Positions 51,783-62,164 are shown, numbered from the stretch's first letter. The stretch is DNA of 64,000 bases from an uncultured Eubacteriales bacterium (GCA_900548115.1 URJL01000001.1:66954-130953), one strand, 5' to 3'. Translations and numbers: made by a program. The notes: generated from the letters alone by a model not told the origin.

Positions 51783-54700
51783 TCAACCGTTTACGACTAT
51801 GAAGCCCAAAGGTTCGATCGTCTTGCCTTCGTAATCATAGTCCTTTGTGCCGTAGTTCAGTACGAACGTCTTTCCGTTCGAATACTCAACCTTTACGACA
51901 TTTTCGTCAATATACGCATGACCGGAAAGGGTACATTCCTTCACATCACGCAGAGCGTCGTTCAGCTCGGTATAAGTCGAAACAAGGTCATCTTTCCAGA
52001 TGTTGTACTTGATGGAATAATACTTACTGAACTCTTTGAAGGATTTCAGCTCCGAGGTGTTATCCACATCCTCATCGGTATACGAGAGGATGAAATACGG
52101 GCTTGCGCCGTTTTCGATGCATTTCAGAACACTGTAACCGAAGTCGCCGTCGAGGTTGATCGCCGTGCCGGTATATTCGATATAGCCGTGGAGCACCATT
52201 CCGAGGAACGGAACGGCTTCGCTGGCATAAACGTTACGGCTGCTGTCCAGAGGCAGGTCGGTGATCAGATCGGCATAGCGGTAAGTGTAAGCGTTACCGC
52301 CGCTTACCATGATCTTGCCGTTGTCTTCTTTCATTTTTCCGAGAAGCGACGTGACGGCACTCTTGGCTTCCTCACGGGTAAGCTCGTTGTCCTCGCTGTT
52401 GTCGGAACTCAGCTCCGAGCCGAGCGTTGCGACCGAAATTCCGCCGATATCCATCGAGGTGTACTTGTCGGCGATCTTATCGTACATGACCATCATACGG
52501 TCGGCGTTGACGATCAGCGTCTTGTCATCTTCAAAGCCCTGATACAGAGCGCTGTAGATGCGGTGCGAAGCCGCCTTGTTGTCTACCGTCTGAATGGCGT
52601 CCTTCTTGTAGTTGAAGCCGTCGGCAAGCGTGTCCTTGGTTACATACGTAAAGTCGATGTCCGGATAAAGACCGACGCCGTTTTCTTTTGCGAACTGCGA
52701 AAGAGCTTCGAGGTCCTTTTCGCCGCCGATCGCCTTCTGAACCTTGAGCTTTGTCGGTGCGGTGTGGCTCATGCCGCCGTTGTACCAACCGGTAAGCTTC
52801 AGGTTGACGTTGGAAACGCCCGCTTCTTTAAGCTCGGTGAGCATCTTTTGGCTCTGCTCAAAGGTGGTGAGCTTGGTGTTCTCGCTTACGGGAATACCGA
52901 CCACCTTCTGCGTAGTCTTGATCGAACCGAAGTTTTCAAGGAACAGGGCAATATTCTTGTCGGTGTTTTCCGACTTCTGCAAAGCGCCGGTCGCAACGAG
53001 ATATTCGCGAAGCGACGAAGCCATGCCGACGTAATTTGCTTCATCCCCGTTCAGCATAAAGATACGGAAGGTGTAGTTTCCGGTGTAGCCGCGATTTACG
53101 GGGACCGTCCACTTGGCACTGCCGTTCGATGAAATACCGGTAAGGGCGTAGGTGTCGGAAAGCTCGGGATATACGGTCGCGTAAGCGCTGTTGTACTCAT
53201 GCGTGATACCGCCGTGGTCGGTCGAGATCTGAACCATCGAATCGCCCTCTTCCATATAGGCAAGATAAGCGGTGCGTCCGTCGTAAACGGGGTTCTGCGT
53301 GATCTCGTTGCGCGCGTCGGGATCGTACGTATCCTTGGTGCTCGCAACATCGATACCGTAAAGGTCGGTATACTCGTTGTTGGAAATGGTGCCGTCCACC
53401 TCGACGCGCTCAACGCGCTCCTCGGTGTGTTCGACAATGGTATAATTCTGGTCGCGCTTTACGCCGTAGGCGGGAAGACGCATAACCTCTTTGTTCTGAC
53501 CGCTTGCGGCATGGAACGCATAGTCCTGGCCGTAGACCTTACCCGAGATGACACGGGTCGATCCGCCGATGTCCTCAAAGCGAACCAGCACGCCCGAACC
53601 GTCGGGGTAGAAAGTGTAGCCGGTCTCGTCCTGACGACCTGCGCCGAGGTACGGAAGAACACGGAGCGCGGTGATATCGAAAGCGCTCTTGTTGTAGCTG
53701 ACGCTCTTGGCGGGAACGCGGACCTTAAGACCGTTGTCGTCGATGTAATACTCGATCGCCATCTTGAAGAGCGGCGGGGTCGTTTCGTTGCCGGAGTATT
53801 CGAGCATTTCGTGGTCCGATTGCATATCCTCGAAGGTGTAGCTTGTGTACTCCTTGATGATCGATTCGACTTCGTAGCGCAGACGAGTCGACGTATCGTT
53901 GAACTGATAGAAAGCGTAATCCTTTAAGATCGGATACTTGAGAAGAAGGTCACGCTTCGCTTTTTCGGTTTCACGTGTCTCGGTGCTCATAAGCGAGTAG
54001 CACGCGGAGATCTTTGCTTTGTCACGGGCAACCTGCTTTGCCATCTGCTCCTCGGTGAGAGTCGCGTCGGGCGTCGCGTTGGCAACCGTGATCTTGGCGA
54101 GAATTTCGTTTTCGAAACGGCTCTGCTCGATCATCATCGGCGCCAGAATTCTTGCCTCCTGACGTCCGACCGTGTAATCGACGCGGACACCGCCGCGGAT
54201 GCGGCTGATCGATACCTGCTCGTTCATGGCACTCTGCTCAAAGGTCGAATAGGTATCGCCGTTGCTTCCCTTGACGTAATCGAACACGAACTGAGACAAA
54301 AGCTGCGATTTGGTCTTGTCGTTTGCCTTGGACGTGCCGACATCATAGGGGTTCGTGGTCAGGATCTGACCCGTCTTGGTATTCAAAAAGGCGGCGGCGC
54401 CCGTGTTGGGGTCGACGAAAATCACGTAATCGCCTTTTTGATATTGAAATTTCATGGTGCAGGCGACATATTCCTGCGGGCTTGTGTAAACGGTCGTGTA
54501 ATACGACGCGAAATATTCCTTCATGGTTGCGGAATAGTTCTTGTCGGTCTTGTCGATGGTCGGATAGCTCGGAAGCGCTGCCTTTGTTTCGGCAAACAGC
54601 ACTTTCCCGTCCAGCACGAACTCGACATCACCCGTCTCTTTGTCGACATAAAGGTCGACGCCGTTCGTGGTGCAGATCTTTTCGTATCCCGTAAGTTCGG

Positions 54701-54809
54701 AAAGCGTTGCTGCGCCGAGCACGACCGGTTCATCTGCCATGACGGGAAGCACGCTTCCCGCAAGCATCAGAGCGGAAAGGGCAAGCGATATTAACTTTTT
54801 CTTTTTCAT
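51783..54809 (-). CDS. Secreted DUF5696-type protein
   Basis: 1008 residues. A Sec signal peptide (MKKKKLISLALSALMLAGSVLPVMA) without lipobox cysteine implies export. The rest is large and beta-rich in the first ~600 residues (YSNGKTF-type strands, GAGRQDETGYTFYPDGSGVLV), then a region resembling a TIM-barrel glycoside hydrolase (VNLKLTGWYNGGMSHT, VGLYPDIDFTY, GGISVATLGSELSSD, GVSNVN). These features and its context agree with the DUF5696 family, found beside carbohydrate ABC transporters. No catalytic residues can be named. AAAGAGGTG precedes the ATG at 54809. Confidence 0.8.
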   Translation of the reverse strand: MKKKKLISLALSALMLAGSVLPVMADEPVVLGAATLSELTGYEKICTTNGVDLYVDKETGDVEFVLDGKVLFAETKAALPSYPTIDKTDKNYSATMKEYFASYYTTVYTSPQEYVACTMKFQYQKGDYVIFVDPNTGAAAFLNTKTGQILTTNPYDVGTSKANDKTKSQLLSQFVFDYVKGSNGDTYSTFEQSAMNEQVSISRIRGGVRVDYTVGRQEARILAPMMIEQSRFENEILAKITVANATPDATLTEEQMAKQVARDKAKISACYSLMSTETRETEKAKRDLLLKYPILKDYAFYQFNDTSTRLRYEVESIIKEYTSYTFEDMQSDHEMLEYSGNETTPPLFKMAIEYYIDDNGLKVRVPAKSVSYNKSAFDITALRVLPYLGAGRQDETGYTFYPDGSGVLVRFEDIGGSTRVISGKVYGQDYAFHAASGQNKEVMRLPAYGVKRDQNYTIVEHTEERVERVEVDGTISNNEYTDLYGIDVASTKDTYDPDARNEITQNPVYDGRTAYLAYMEEGDSMVQISTDHGGITHEYNSAYATVYPELSDTYALTGISSNGSAKWTVPVNRGYTGNYTFRIFMLNGDEANYVGMASSLREYLVATGALQKSENTDKNIALFLENFGSIKTTQKVVGIPVSENTKLTTFEQSQKMLTELKEAGVSNVNLKLTGWYNGGMSHTAPTKLKVQKAIGGEKDLEALSQFAKENGVGLYPDIDFTYVTKDTLADGFNYKKDAIQTVDNKAASHRIYSALYQGFEDDKTLIVNADRMMVMYDKIADKYTSMDIGGISVATLGSELSSDNSEDNELTREEAKSAVTSLLGKMKEDNGKIMVSGGNAYTYRYADLITDLPLDSSRNVYASEAVPFLGMVLHGYIEYTGTAINLDGDFGYSVLKCIENGASPYFILSYTDEDVDNTSELKSFKEFSKYYSIKYNIWKDDLVSTYTELNDALRDVKECTLSGHAYIDENVVKVEYSNGKTFVLNYGTKDYDYEGKTIEPLGFIVVNG

Positions 54810-54832
54810 TCTTAACACCTCTTTCCCTTTTG

Positions 54833-57046
54833 TCATGATACACGATAGGACAGTTCGAGTCCTATATTGTAGATAAACGAAATGATCTTTCCGATAAGGC
54901 TCGAGAAGAGAACCGCTACGAACATGATGAACGCCATGCCCACGATGGTGAAGATGGAAATGATCACGTTCTTGCCCAGCGAATAATCGTGAATGGTCAT
55001 CATACCGAAGAACAACAGGAAGCCTACCCAGAAGTATGCGATGTTGAGGAACAGGTTGATGATCGAGACCTCGTCGAGCGTTACAAAGTTCGACATAAAG
55101 GTCGTTGCGATTACGAAGAAGGGCAGCGGGAAGAGCGCATAGCCGGTTGCAATGTAAATGTCCTTGAGACTTCCTTCGCCGTCAAACAGCGTCGTGAGAC
55201 ACCAGTTTGCCAGCACCCAAAGTCCGATCGGCAGAAGGATCGAAAGACCGACCAAAAGGAAGTTTTTCGATTCCTGAAGAGGATCGAGCATATAGCCGCG
55301 TCCGATCGACTGATAGATAAACGCGATGATCGTAAGACCGACGATAAGAGTCGCACCCTTTGTCGTCGCGCGCTTCTCGTGCTTGATATCCCAGTAACCG
55401 TCAAACGGATGGAAGATCACGTAGTAGCCGTAGAGATATTCGCGCCACAAAGTACGCTTAACCGCCGAGGACTGACCTTCGACGTTTTTCTTTGCGGCGT
55501 AGCCGAGGAATTTACCGATGAGGACGCACAGGAGAATAACTCCGATCGGGATCAAAATAATGATCTTCGAAAGGGCTTCTTTGCGCATTTCGTGGTAGGC
55601 GTCGGAGTAGTTCTGCGTGTCGTACGCATACTTGTACATGTCCATCGCCTTCTGCCACTGACCGTTGTTGTAGTAGCTCTTACCGATTCCGACGTAGGAC
55701 ATATCGAAGTTGGAGTTTCTCTGAAGAATGTTTGTCCAGTCCTCGCGGGCAAGGTCATAAAGACGCTGCTTGTTGTGGATAAGCGCCTGAGCCAAAAGGT
55801 CGCCGTATTCGGTACGCTTATATACCGTAATGTTTCGGTTGGTTTCGTCAAGAGCCAAAACAGAAGAACCCATATAATCGATGGCGGCAACCGTCTGCAT
55901 ATTACCGAGCTGGTCACCCTTGTCACCGAAGATATAAAGCAGTCTTCCCTCTTCGTCGTAGGTATAAAACTTCTGCCGACGGCTGTCGACGATGGTCCAG
56001 ACGCCTTCGTTGTCGGGACCGAGCGCAACGTCGATGATCTTGGAAGGTCCGGTCACGGCGGAAACGGTGGTTTCCATATTCTGAACGGTTACTTCACCCG
56101 ACGGGGGGTAAAAACCGGTACGCATCATAACGTCGCTTCCGAGCGGGTTCAGCTTTTTGACCGGTGCGTTGTCGCCCGAACGGGATCTGGAACGGATCGC
56201 CTGAAGCTGATCGCTGTCGCTGATGGCAGAGGTCGTTGCATAAACGAATCCGCCGCTGTCGATGTTGAGGTTGTTGTACTCGACCGAAACGTTCTTGGTC
56301 GACTTGCTCTTCTGCTCGGCGGTCTGGAGACGTCTCCAAATCATGTCCCATGCCGAAAGGGTATTCGACTGAGCGCCGAGGAAAGCGGAGAACACGCCGT
56401 CCGAGGTCATGGCGATGATACCTTGATACGATGCCGACGAAACAACGTAGATTCGTCCCGAATTGTCTACCGAAACGGCGATCGGCTTAAAGGTCGTGCC
56501 TTCGGCGAACACATCGCCCTCCGGCTCGCCGTAGGTGCGGACAAACGCAAACTCCGTGCTGTTGTTTACTTCGTCGTAGATCGGTTCGGTCAGATCGAAG
56601 ACCAAAATACGGTTCGACGCGGTATCACAGACGTAAAGCTGATTTTTGTTATCCACAAAAAGTCCGCGGGGATCGGTGACGGCGTCCTGAACGCCCCACT
56701 CGTTTACAAAGTCGGTGATGATACCGACGACTTTGTATTCATCGTTTACGATGATGACACGCTTGTTTCCGGTATCGGCAATGCAGATGTAATGCGCCGT
56801 CGTGTTGCCTTCGGCGTCCTTTACTTCATGCACAATGAAATCCTTCGGTCCCGAAAGCGGAACGCGAAGTCCAAGCGAATCGGAATTGATAACGGTTTGC
56901 GGCACATAAGCGTGCGGCGATTCCATAAAGGTACCGTCAATATTATAGGTATACGTGGCATACGGTGTGATAGCCGAAACGGGTAAACATCCGATTACTA
57001 TCAGCAGGCAGGCTGCGAGGGCTAACACAGATTTAATTTTCTTCAT
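54833..57046 (-). CDS. NHL-repeat/TPR/Yip1 membrane protein
   Basis: 737 residues from ATG 57046 (GGGGGG upstream). Order: signal peptide or first helix; extracytoplasmic NHL beta-propeller (~40-420) with repeated blocks such as YICIADTGNKRVIIVN, QLYVCDTASNRILVFD, RIYVVSSASYQG; a short TPR-like segment (YVGIGKSYYNNGQWQKAMDMYKYA); one transmembrane helix (IIILIPIGVILLCVLIGKFLG); and a C-terminal Yip1-type domain with five helices (LYGYYVIFHPFDGYWDIKHEK onward). It is probably a membrane platform or sensor tied to the transporter. No exact function is known to me. Confidence 0.82.
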   Translation of the reverse strand: MKKIKSVLALAACLLIVIGCLPVSAITPYATYTYNIDGTFMESPHAYVPQTVINSDSLGLRVPLSGPKDFIVHEVKDAEGNTTAHYICIADTGNKRVIIVNDEYKVVGIITDFVNEWGVQDAVTDPRGLFVDNKNQLYVCDTASNRILVFDLTEPIYDEVNNSTEFAFVRTYGEPEGDVFAEGTTFKPIAVSVDNSGRIYVVSSASYQGIIAMTSDGVFSAFLGAQSNTLSAWDMIWRRLQTAEQKSKSTKNVSVEYNNLNIDSGGFVYATTSAISDSDQLQAIRSRSRSGDNAPVKKLNPLGSDVMMRTGFYPPSGEVTVQNMETTVSAVTGPSKIIDVALGPDNEGVWTIVDSRRQKFYTYDEEGRLLYIFGDKGDQLGNMQTVAAIDYMGSSVLALDETNRNITVYKRTEYGDLLAQALIHNKQRLYDLAREDWTNILQRNSNFDMSYVGIGKSYYNNGQWQKAMDMYKYAYDTQNYSDAYHEMRKEALSKIIILIPIGVILLCVLIGKFLGYAAKKNVEGQSSAVKRTLWREYLYGYYVIFHPFDGYWDIKHEKRATTKGATLIVGLTIIAFIYQSIGRGYMLDPLQESKNFLLVGLSILLPIGLWVLANWCLTTLFDGEGSLKDIYIATGYALFPLPFFVIATTFMSNFVTLDEVSIINLFLNIAYFWVGFLLFFGMMTIHDYSLGKNVIISIFTIVGMAFIMFVAVLFSSLIGKIISFIYNIGLELSYRVS

Positions 57047-57059
57047 TTCGTTACCCCCC

Positions 57060-57938
57060 TTAGTCTTTAAGACCCGAGCTTGCCATGGTTTCGATGATGT
57101 TGCTCTGCGATATGACAAATACGATGATCGGAACGAGCATCATGATAACCGTTGCGGCAGCGGACGCGCCCGAACGAACGATACCGCCGGCCAGGATCTG
57201 CTGAATTGCGTAGTTAAAGGTCTTAAGCTCTTCGCTGTAGATGTAAACCGAGGAGCCGCTGTTCCAAAGTCCCTGGAAGCAGTACACGATAAGGGTAAGC
57301 CATGCGGGCTTAACCATCGGCATTACAATCCTCCAATAGATTGTAATTTCTTTGGCACCGTCCAGACGGGCGGATTCCAGCACCGAATCGGGCACCGACG
57401 AATCCATAAACTGACGCATGAGGTAAAGACCCAAGGTCGAAGCAAACGCCGGGATGATCAGCGACCAGTAGGTATCGACCCAATGCAACGCCGCCATGGT
57501 GATGAAGTTTGCGATACCGGTAACGGTGGAATGGAACATCAGCGACATGTAAATGAGCTGGAACATCCACTTTCTGCCGGGGAAATCGATCTTGGTGAGG
57601 GCGTAAGCCGCCATCGACGCAATGAACAGATGTCCGAAGGTACCGGCAACCGCAACGAAGGCGGTGTTGAATATGTAACGTGAGAACGGCACATACGAGG
57701 TGCTCATCAAGCGGAACAGCTCGGTAAAGTTCTTGAACGTAGGGTTACGCACGAAGAAGCGAGGCGGGAACATCCACAGTTCGTCCAGCGGCTTCAATGC
57801 CTGACAGAAGGCGTAAAGCATAGGAAGAAACATGAACGCACCGAAGATGATCAGCATCACGTTGATACCGATATCGCCTCCGACGGAGCGGTTAAGATGG
57901 TGAGATTTGATTTTAAATTTAAACTGTTTCTTTTCCAT
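57060..57938 (-). CDS. Sugar-type ABC permease, MalG-like (pair 1)
   Basis: 292 residues, six hydrophobic helices and the EAA loop SVLESARLDGAKEITIYWRIVMPMVKPAWL. Starts at 57938, directly after the MalF-like stop. Closest in layout to MalG-type permeases of disaccharide or oligosaccharide importers. It forms the channel with the MalF-like protein encoded just upstream; an ATPase is not encoded here. Confidence 0.93.
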   Translation of the reverse strand: MEKKQFKFKIKSHHLNRSVGGDIGINVMLIIFGAFMFLPMLYAFCQALKPLDELWMFPPRFFVRNPTFKNFTELFRLMSTSYVPFSRYIFNTAFVAVAGTFGHLFIASMAAYALTKIDFPGRKWMFQLIYMSLMFHSTVTGIANFITMAALHWVDTYWSLIIPAFASTLGLYLMRQFMDSSVPDSVLESARLDGAKEITIYWRIVMPMVKPAWLTLIVYCFQGLWNSGSSVYIYSEELKTFNYAIQQILAGGIVRSGASAAATVIMMLVPIIVFVISQSNIIETMASSGLKD

Positions 57939-57939
57939 C

Positions 57940-58896
57940 TTACTTACCTACCTTCGAGAGAAGTTTATTTACCAGCATGTTACAGCCGATCATGATGATA
58001 AACAAAACGGTTGCGATCGCCGAAGCGTATCCGACCTCCCAACGCTGTCCGCCGTAGTCCTCCAGGTGGTGCATGATGGTCCATGCACAGTAGCTGGGAG
58101 ACGGGAAGCCGCACAGCGCGGTTACGATACCGCCGAAACCGAACGAGCCGGTGATCGACATGATAGCGGCGAACATCATCTGGTTCTTCATGACCGGAAG
58201 CGTTACGAACCAAAGCTCCTGCCAGCGGTTGCGGATACCGTCCACGGCAGCCGCTTCATAATAGCTCTTGTCCACAACCTGGAATCCGGCGATAAAGGAC
58301 AGGAAGGAAGTACCGAGCGACGTCCACAGTGCAACAATGATAACGAGCGGCATGATGTAGTCGGTGTCCTGGAACCACAGTATCGGGGAATTGATAACAC
58401 CGAGCTTCATCAGAATACCGTTGGCATAGCCGTAGGAGTCGGACGAGAACATGACCTGCCAGATAAGATATACCTGACCGGAAATGGACGGTGCATAAAA
58501 GATGAGGGTTACGATGGAACGAATCTTCGGGGTAAGCTCGTTGATAAACCATGCAAAAAGCAAGCACAGAAGATACGAGACAGGACCCGTCATGACCGCA
58601 AAGACGAAGGTGTTCTTCACGGCAAGAAGGAAGATGTCGTCGTCCAAAAACAGACGGACGTAGTTATCCATGAACAAGAATTTCGGCGTCTCCAGCATGT
58701 TGAACGAAGTAAAGCTCAACACCAAAGACAGGATAACAGGGGCAACCGTAAAGGTGAGGAAGATGAGGAAATAGGGGGCAACCATGATGTAGCCGACCTT
58801 GTTGACAGCCATCTGGCGCTTGGTCCATTCCCATTTCGTCATATCTTTTCTCAGCTTCGGGGCTGCTTGTTTTGTTTCAACAGCCTTTTCAGACAT
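57940..58896 (-). CDS. Sugar-type ABC permease, MalF-like (pair 1)
   Basis: 318 residues from ATG 58896 (AAGGAG eight bases upstream). Six hydrophobic helices, beginning VGYIMVAPYFLIFLTFTVAPVILSLVLSF, and the EAA loop YYEAAAVDGIRNRWQELWFVTLPVMKNQMMF. It follows the solute-binding protein gene by 19 bp and is followed by its MalG partner with no gap. Confidence 0.93.
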   Translation of the reverse strand: MSEKAVETKQAAPKLRKDMTKWEWTKRQMAVNKVGYIMVAPYFLIFLTFTVAPVILSLVLSFTSFNMLETPKFLFMDNYVRLFLDDDIFLLAVKNTFVFAVMTGPVSYLLCLLFAWFINELTPKIRSIVTLIFYAPSISGQVYLIWQVMFSSDSYGYANGILMKLGVINSPILWFQDTDYIMPLVIIVALWTSLGTSFLSFIAGFQVVDKSYYEAAAVDGIRNRWQELWFVTLPVMKNQMMFAAIMSITGSFGFGGIVTALCGFPSPSYCAWTIMHHLEDYGGQRWEVGYASAIATVLFIIMIGCNMLVNKLLSKVGK

Positions 58897-58915
58897 TGGT
58901 TTCACTCCTTAACAT

Positions 58916-61900
58916 TCAGTTATTCGCGGTCAGATTGCCGTTTTCATCAATAATGCCGTCCGCAAGCAATTCGTCCTTGGTCGGAAAATCGTACTCTGCA
59001 CGTTTTCTCGTGATTTCCTTGTTGATCTCATCCATATAATAGCGCATCGCCTCGCTTGCGGCGTCGCCCTTATCGTAAACGTCAAGGAATGCAAAGTTGG
59101 TATAACGCGCCAAAATGTAGTTGCCGGGGGTCATCGGGGTGCCCTTCAGGCTTGCGAACTGATCGCCGAGGTTCTTTGCTTCCTGCGACGACCACGGCTG
59201 ACCGTAAAGTGCTTCGATGTTGGCGGTGTTGTATTTTGCCGCCGAGCCCATAATGGCAACCTGTTCCTTACCGAAACGTTCCTGTGCTTCGGCGCCTACC
59301 CACCACTTGATGTACTTCCATGCGTTCTGATCGTTCTTGGCATCCGACATGATCATGATCGCCGAAGCACCCGTGGGTGAAACGGCGCTGAAATTGCCGT
59401 CGGCGTCATATGAGCCGGGCAGACGAACGAATTCCCAAAGGCCCTTGATCTCGGGAGCAAAGCAGAGCAGCTGGTTGCACAGCGAGTAGTCGGCGATACC
59501 GATCGGCATTTCACCGGTACGGAAACGGTTCGCAAAATCATACGATACCGGCTGACCGTACATCTTGAAGTATTCGCACATCTGCTGGAAAGCGTCGAGC
59601 GCTTCGTTGGAATCGAGGTTCGAAGCATAACCGACGGCGCGGATGTCTCCGTCGCCCTTGTAGTACGGAATGCCCTTCTGATACATTAAGATCTGCGTCA
59701 TGGCCTGCGAAAGACCCATCGACATGTTATTATCGGAAAGAATGCGGATGATGTCGTACACATCGTCCCACGTTTCAGGAACCTTCAGTCCCAATTCCAC
59801 GAAGATGTCCTTGCGGTAGAACAGCATGCTGAACGACTGCGTTACCGGAACACCGTAAACGGCTTCGGGGTTGCGCTCGGCGTCGTCGGGATTATAAACG
59901 GTAAGACCCGTCCATGCCTCTTCGCTGAACCAGCCCTTGCCTTCGTAATCGCCGATACCGCGTACCTCGTCAAATCCTTCGTATATGTAATTTCCGTTTT
60001 CGTCCTTTTCCGCAAGGTTCTTAACGGCGGAACGGACACCGAAGCCGGTCGCGTCGGCATCGGTCGAAACATCGGGACCGATCTTTGCCAAAACGGCGGG
60101 AAGAAGCGTACCTGCCGCAACGAGCTTATAGTTCACGGCGATGTTTTCTTTATCGGTAAAGTCGTCGACCATCTCACGCATGATCTGCGCCTGGTCACGA
60201 CCGGTGGTGAGCCAAACCTCAACCGTTTCGCCTTCGTAATCGCCGAAGTCCTGCATAGCGCCGTAGGAGTTGTAGTCGGTGAAGAAGGACATAATGAAGG
60301 AACCGATCTCAAAGCCCGCCGACTGGAGGAAGCCCGCTTCCGCCTTGGGTGCGGGAACGTCCGTGCCCTGAATGCTGATGTAGTCCATCATCAAGGGCTG
60401 GTTTCTCGACTGGAGAAGCCATGTTCCGATACTTCCGATATAGGACTTCAGAATGCTCAGGTTGTCGGCGATCTTGTTTTGGTCGTTGCCCATGACCTCG
60501 AGGGTATAGGCTACCTTGTCCAGAAGAACCGAATGCTCACCCTTCTGACCGATGATCTCTTCGAGATCCTTCGATACCTGATACAGGTTCTCGGATTCCT
60601 TACGCATGCCGCGCAGAACATCGGGGATGAGCTTTGTGAACTCATAGTCGGTGTAGGAATCGGGATCGGGACCGGTGATCATGAGTATCTTGCGGTAGTA
60701 ATCGTTCATTCGGGTAAGGCTCTCGTCGACCTGACGAAGCTTATCCGAAAGGTTTCCGAGAACGCACTCGAATTCGAGCGTGTAGTGCTTGCCGCCTTCA
60801 AAATAGAACTTGAAGCCGACGGGGCTCGACTCGTCCTGCGGATCGACGTGGGTCGCGTAGTCGTTGAGGGGATTCGTCTCCCAGTCGGTCGAATAGTTAA
60901 ACTGCAAATAACGCGCTTCGTCGAAGGGATATTCGCCGTTGATCTTCAAAGAACGCGACGCGAAAATACCGGCGTATACCGACTGCTTGGCGCGGGGTAT
61001 AATATAATAGTAACCGGATTTTGCGCAGTCGAACTCATAGGTAATCCACTGACCGGCAATCTGCCATTTCTCGCCGCCGATGGCATTGACAAGCGTTTTG
61101 CTGGTGGAGTTCGGCTCGTTGAGCGCCGAGGTGCGGTCATTTACGGGATAGATGACCTGATCGGAGGTCGCCGTCGGAACTTCTGCCTGAATCTTGACGG
61201 TGTCCTCGGCGGTAATTTCTTCGGCGGGCTTTCCGCTCACGCTTTCGAGATATTCCGCATAGGTCGGAAGAGCCTCCTCCGAGAAGAGCTGAATTTCACC
61301 GAGAAGCACGGGCTCACGGGTCGAATCGAACTGGAGTGTGTGCTCGCCTTCGGTGAGATAAAATTTAAAGCTGTCGACATAGAAAGCATTGGAATCGTGC
61401 AAAGTATCCTTGCGCCATACGGGCGACTCATACTTTTTGGAACGGATCTCGTTGCCTGAAATATCGGTTCGGAAAGCACGTCCGTTTTCATCGGGTTCGA
61501 TCACGTTTCCTTCGGAATCGGTCGCGGTCTCGTCCTTCCAAACGCGGGAAAAGGCAATGTTGCGCGCTTCTTTATAAGGAACGCTTCCGTCGATCATGAC
61601 GATTCGTTCGATGGCGACCGTGTTGCCCTCGAGCATCACGCCGCTCTTCGGCGCGTCGTCCAGTGTCAGCGCCGTCGGGAGCGCAAGAATCTCGCCGCTC
61701 GTCTCGTCGTAACAGAGGTACGAGAACGGCAGATACGACACCGAAATGTTGTAATAACCCGTTTTCGGAATGCTTACGGTGTAGCCGATCTTGCCTTCGT
61801 CGGGCGAGAGGGCATACTCCGAAAGACCCGCGGTATAGCCGTTCGGGTCAAGACCGTTTTTCGAAAGAACGCCCTTCGGGTCGGTAAGCTTCAAAGCTCC

Positions 61901-62164
61901 CTCGCTGAGCGCCTCGTCGAAATCAGCGGCTTTGATGACCGGAAGGTCTTTTTTCGCGTTCTGCGCTCCCTCGGTATCGCACAGCAAGAGATACTCCTCG
62001 TAGGTCGTGGAGGTTAACAGCTCCGCCATTTCATCCAGCGAGTTCTCCGGTTCATGGCTCACGGCTTCCCCGTCCGCAAAAGCGACGGGCGCAAGCTGCG
62101 CGGTCATGGCGGCGAACAGCAACAATGAAACGAGCTTTTTGACTCCGTTTGCTTTCATGTTCAT
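58916..62164 (-). CDS. Multidomain family-1 extracellular solute-binding protein (1082 aa)
   Basis: Start at ATG 62164, ten bases after AGGAGG. A signal peptide (KKLVSLLLFAAMTAQLAPVAFA) lacks a lipobox. Two carbohydrate-binding-like beta domains follow (IPKTGYYNISVSYLPFSY, and later AKSGYYYIIPRAKQ with SPVGFKFYFEGGKHYTLEFE), then a helical region (~500-620), then a family 1 solute-binding domain (~660-1060: ETVEVWLTTGRDQAQIMREMVDDF, VYGVPVTQSFSMLFYRKDIF, KYIKWWVGAEAQERFG). Normal SBPs are ~400-450 residues, so the N-terminal 600 residues are an addition. The retention mode outside the cell is unclear. It is the first gene of the operon. Confidence 0.87.
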   Translation of the reverse strand: MNMKANGVKKLVSLLLFAAMTAQLAPVAFADGEAVSHEPENSLDEMAELLTSTTYEEYLLLCDTEGAQNAKKDLPVIKAADFDEALSEGALKLTDPKGVLSKNGLDPNGYTAGLSEYALSPDEGKIGYTVSIPKTGYYNISVSYLPFSYLCYDETSGEILALPTALTLDDAPKSGVMLEGNTVAIERIVMIDGSVPYKEARNIAFSRVWKDETATDSEGNVIEPDENGRAFRTDISGNEIRSKKYESPVWRKDTLHDSNAFYVDSFKFYLTEGEHTLQFDSTREPVLLGEIQLFSEEALPTYAEYLESVSGKPAEEITAEDTVKIQAEVPTATSDQVIYPVNDRTSALNEPNSTSKTLVNAIGGEKWQIAGQWITYEFDCAKSGYYYIIPRAKQSVYAGIFASRSLKINGEYPFDEARYLQFNYSTDWETNPLNDYATHVDPQDESSPVGFKFYFEGGKHYTLEFECVLGNLSDKLRQVDESLTRMNDYYRKILMITGPDPDSYTDYEFTKLIPDVLRGMRKESENLYQVSKDLEEIIGQKGEHSVLLDKVAYTLEVMGNDQNKIADNLSILKSYIGSIGTWLLQSRNQPLMMDYISIQGTDVPAPKAEAGFLQSAGFEIGSFIMSFFTDYNSYGAMQDFGDYEGETVEVWLTTGRDQAQIMREMVDDFTDKENIAVNYKLVAAGTLLPAVLAKIGPDVSTDADATGFGVRSAVKNLAEKDENGNYIYEGFDEVRGIGDYEGKGWFSEEAWTGLTVYNPDDAERNPEAVYGVPVTQSFSMLFYRKDIFVELGLKVPETWDDVYDIIRILSDNNMSMGLSQAMTQILMYQKGIPYYKGDGDIRAVGYASNLDSNEALDAFQQMCEYFKMYGQPVSYDFANRFRTGEMPIGIADYSLCNQLLCFAPEIKGLWEFVRLPGSYDADGNFSAVSPTGASAIMIMSDAKNDQNAWKYIKWWVGAEAQERFGKEQVAIMGSAAKYNTANIEALYGQPWSSQEAKNLGDQFASLKGTPMTPGNYILARYTNFAFLDVYDKGDAASEAMRYYMDEINKEITRKRAEYDFPTKDELLADGIIDENGNLTANN

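Noticed and set aside
51633..61459. Several plus-strand open frames of 240-665 codons opposite the ABC/NHL-Yip1 operon
   Set aside because: They mirror the minus-strand genes, contain no recognisable domains and lack start signals.
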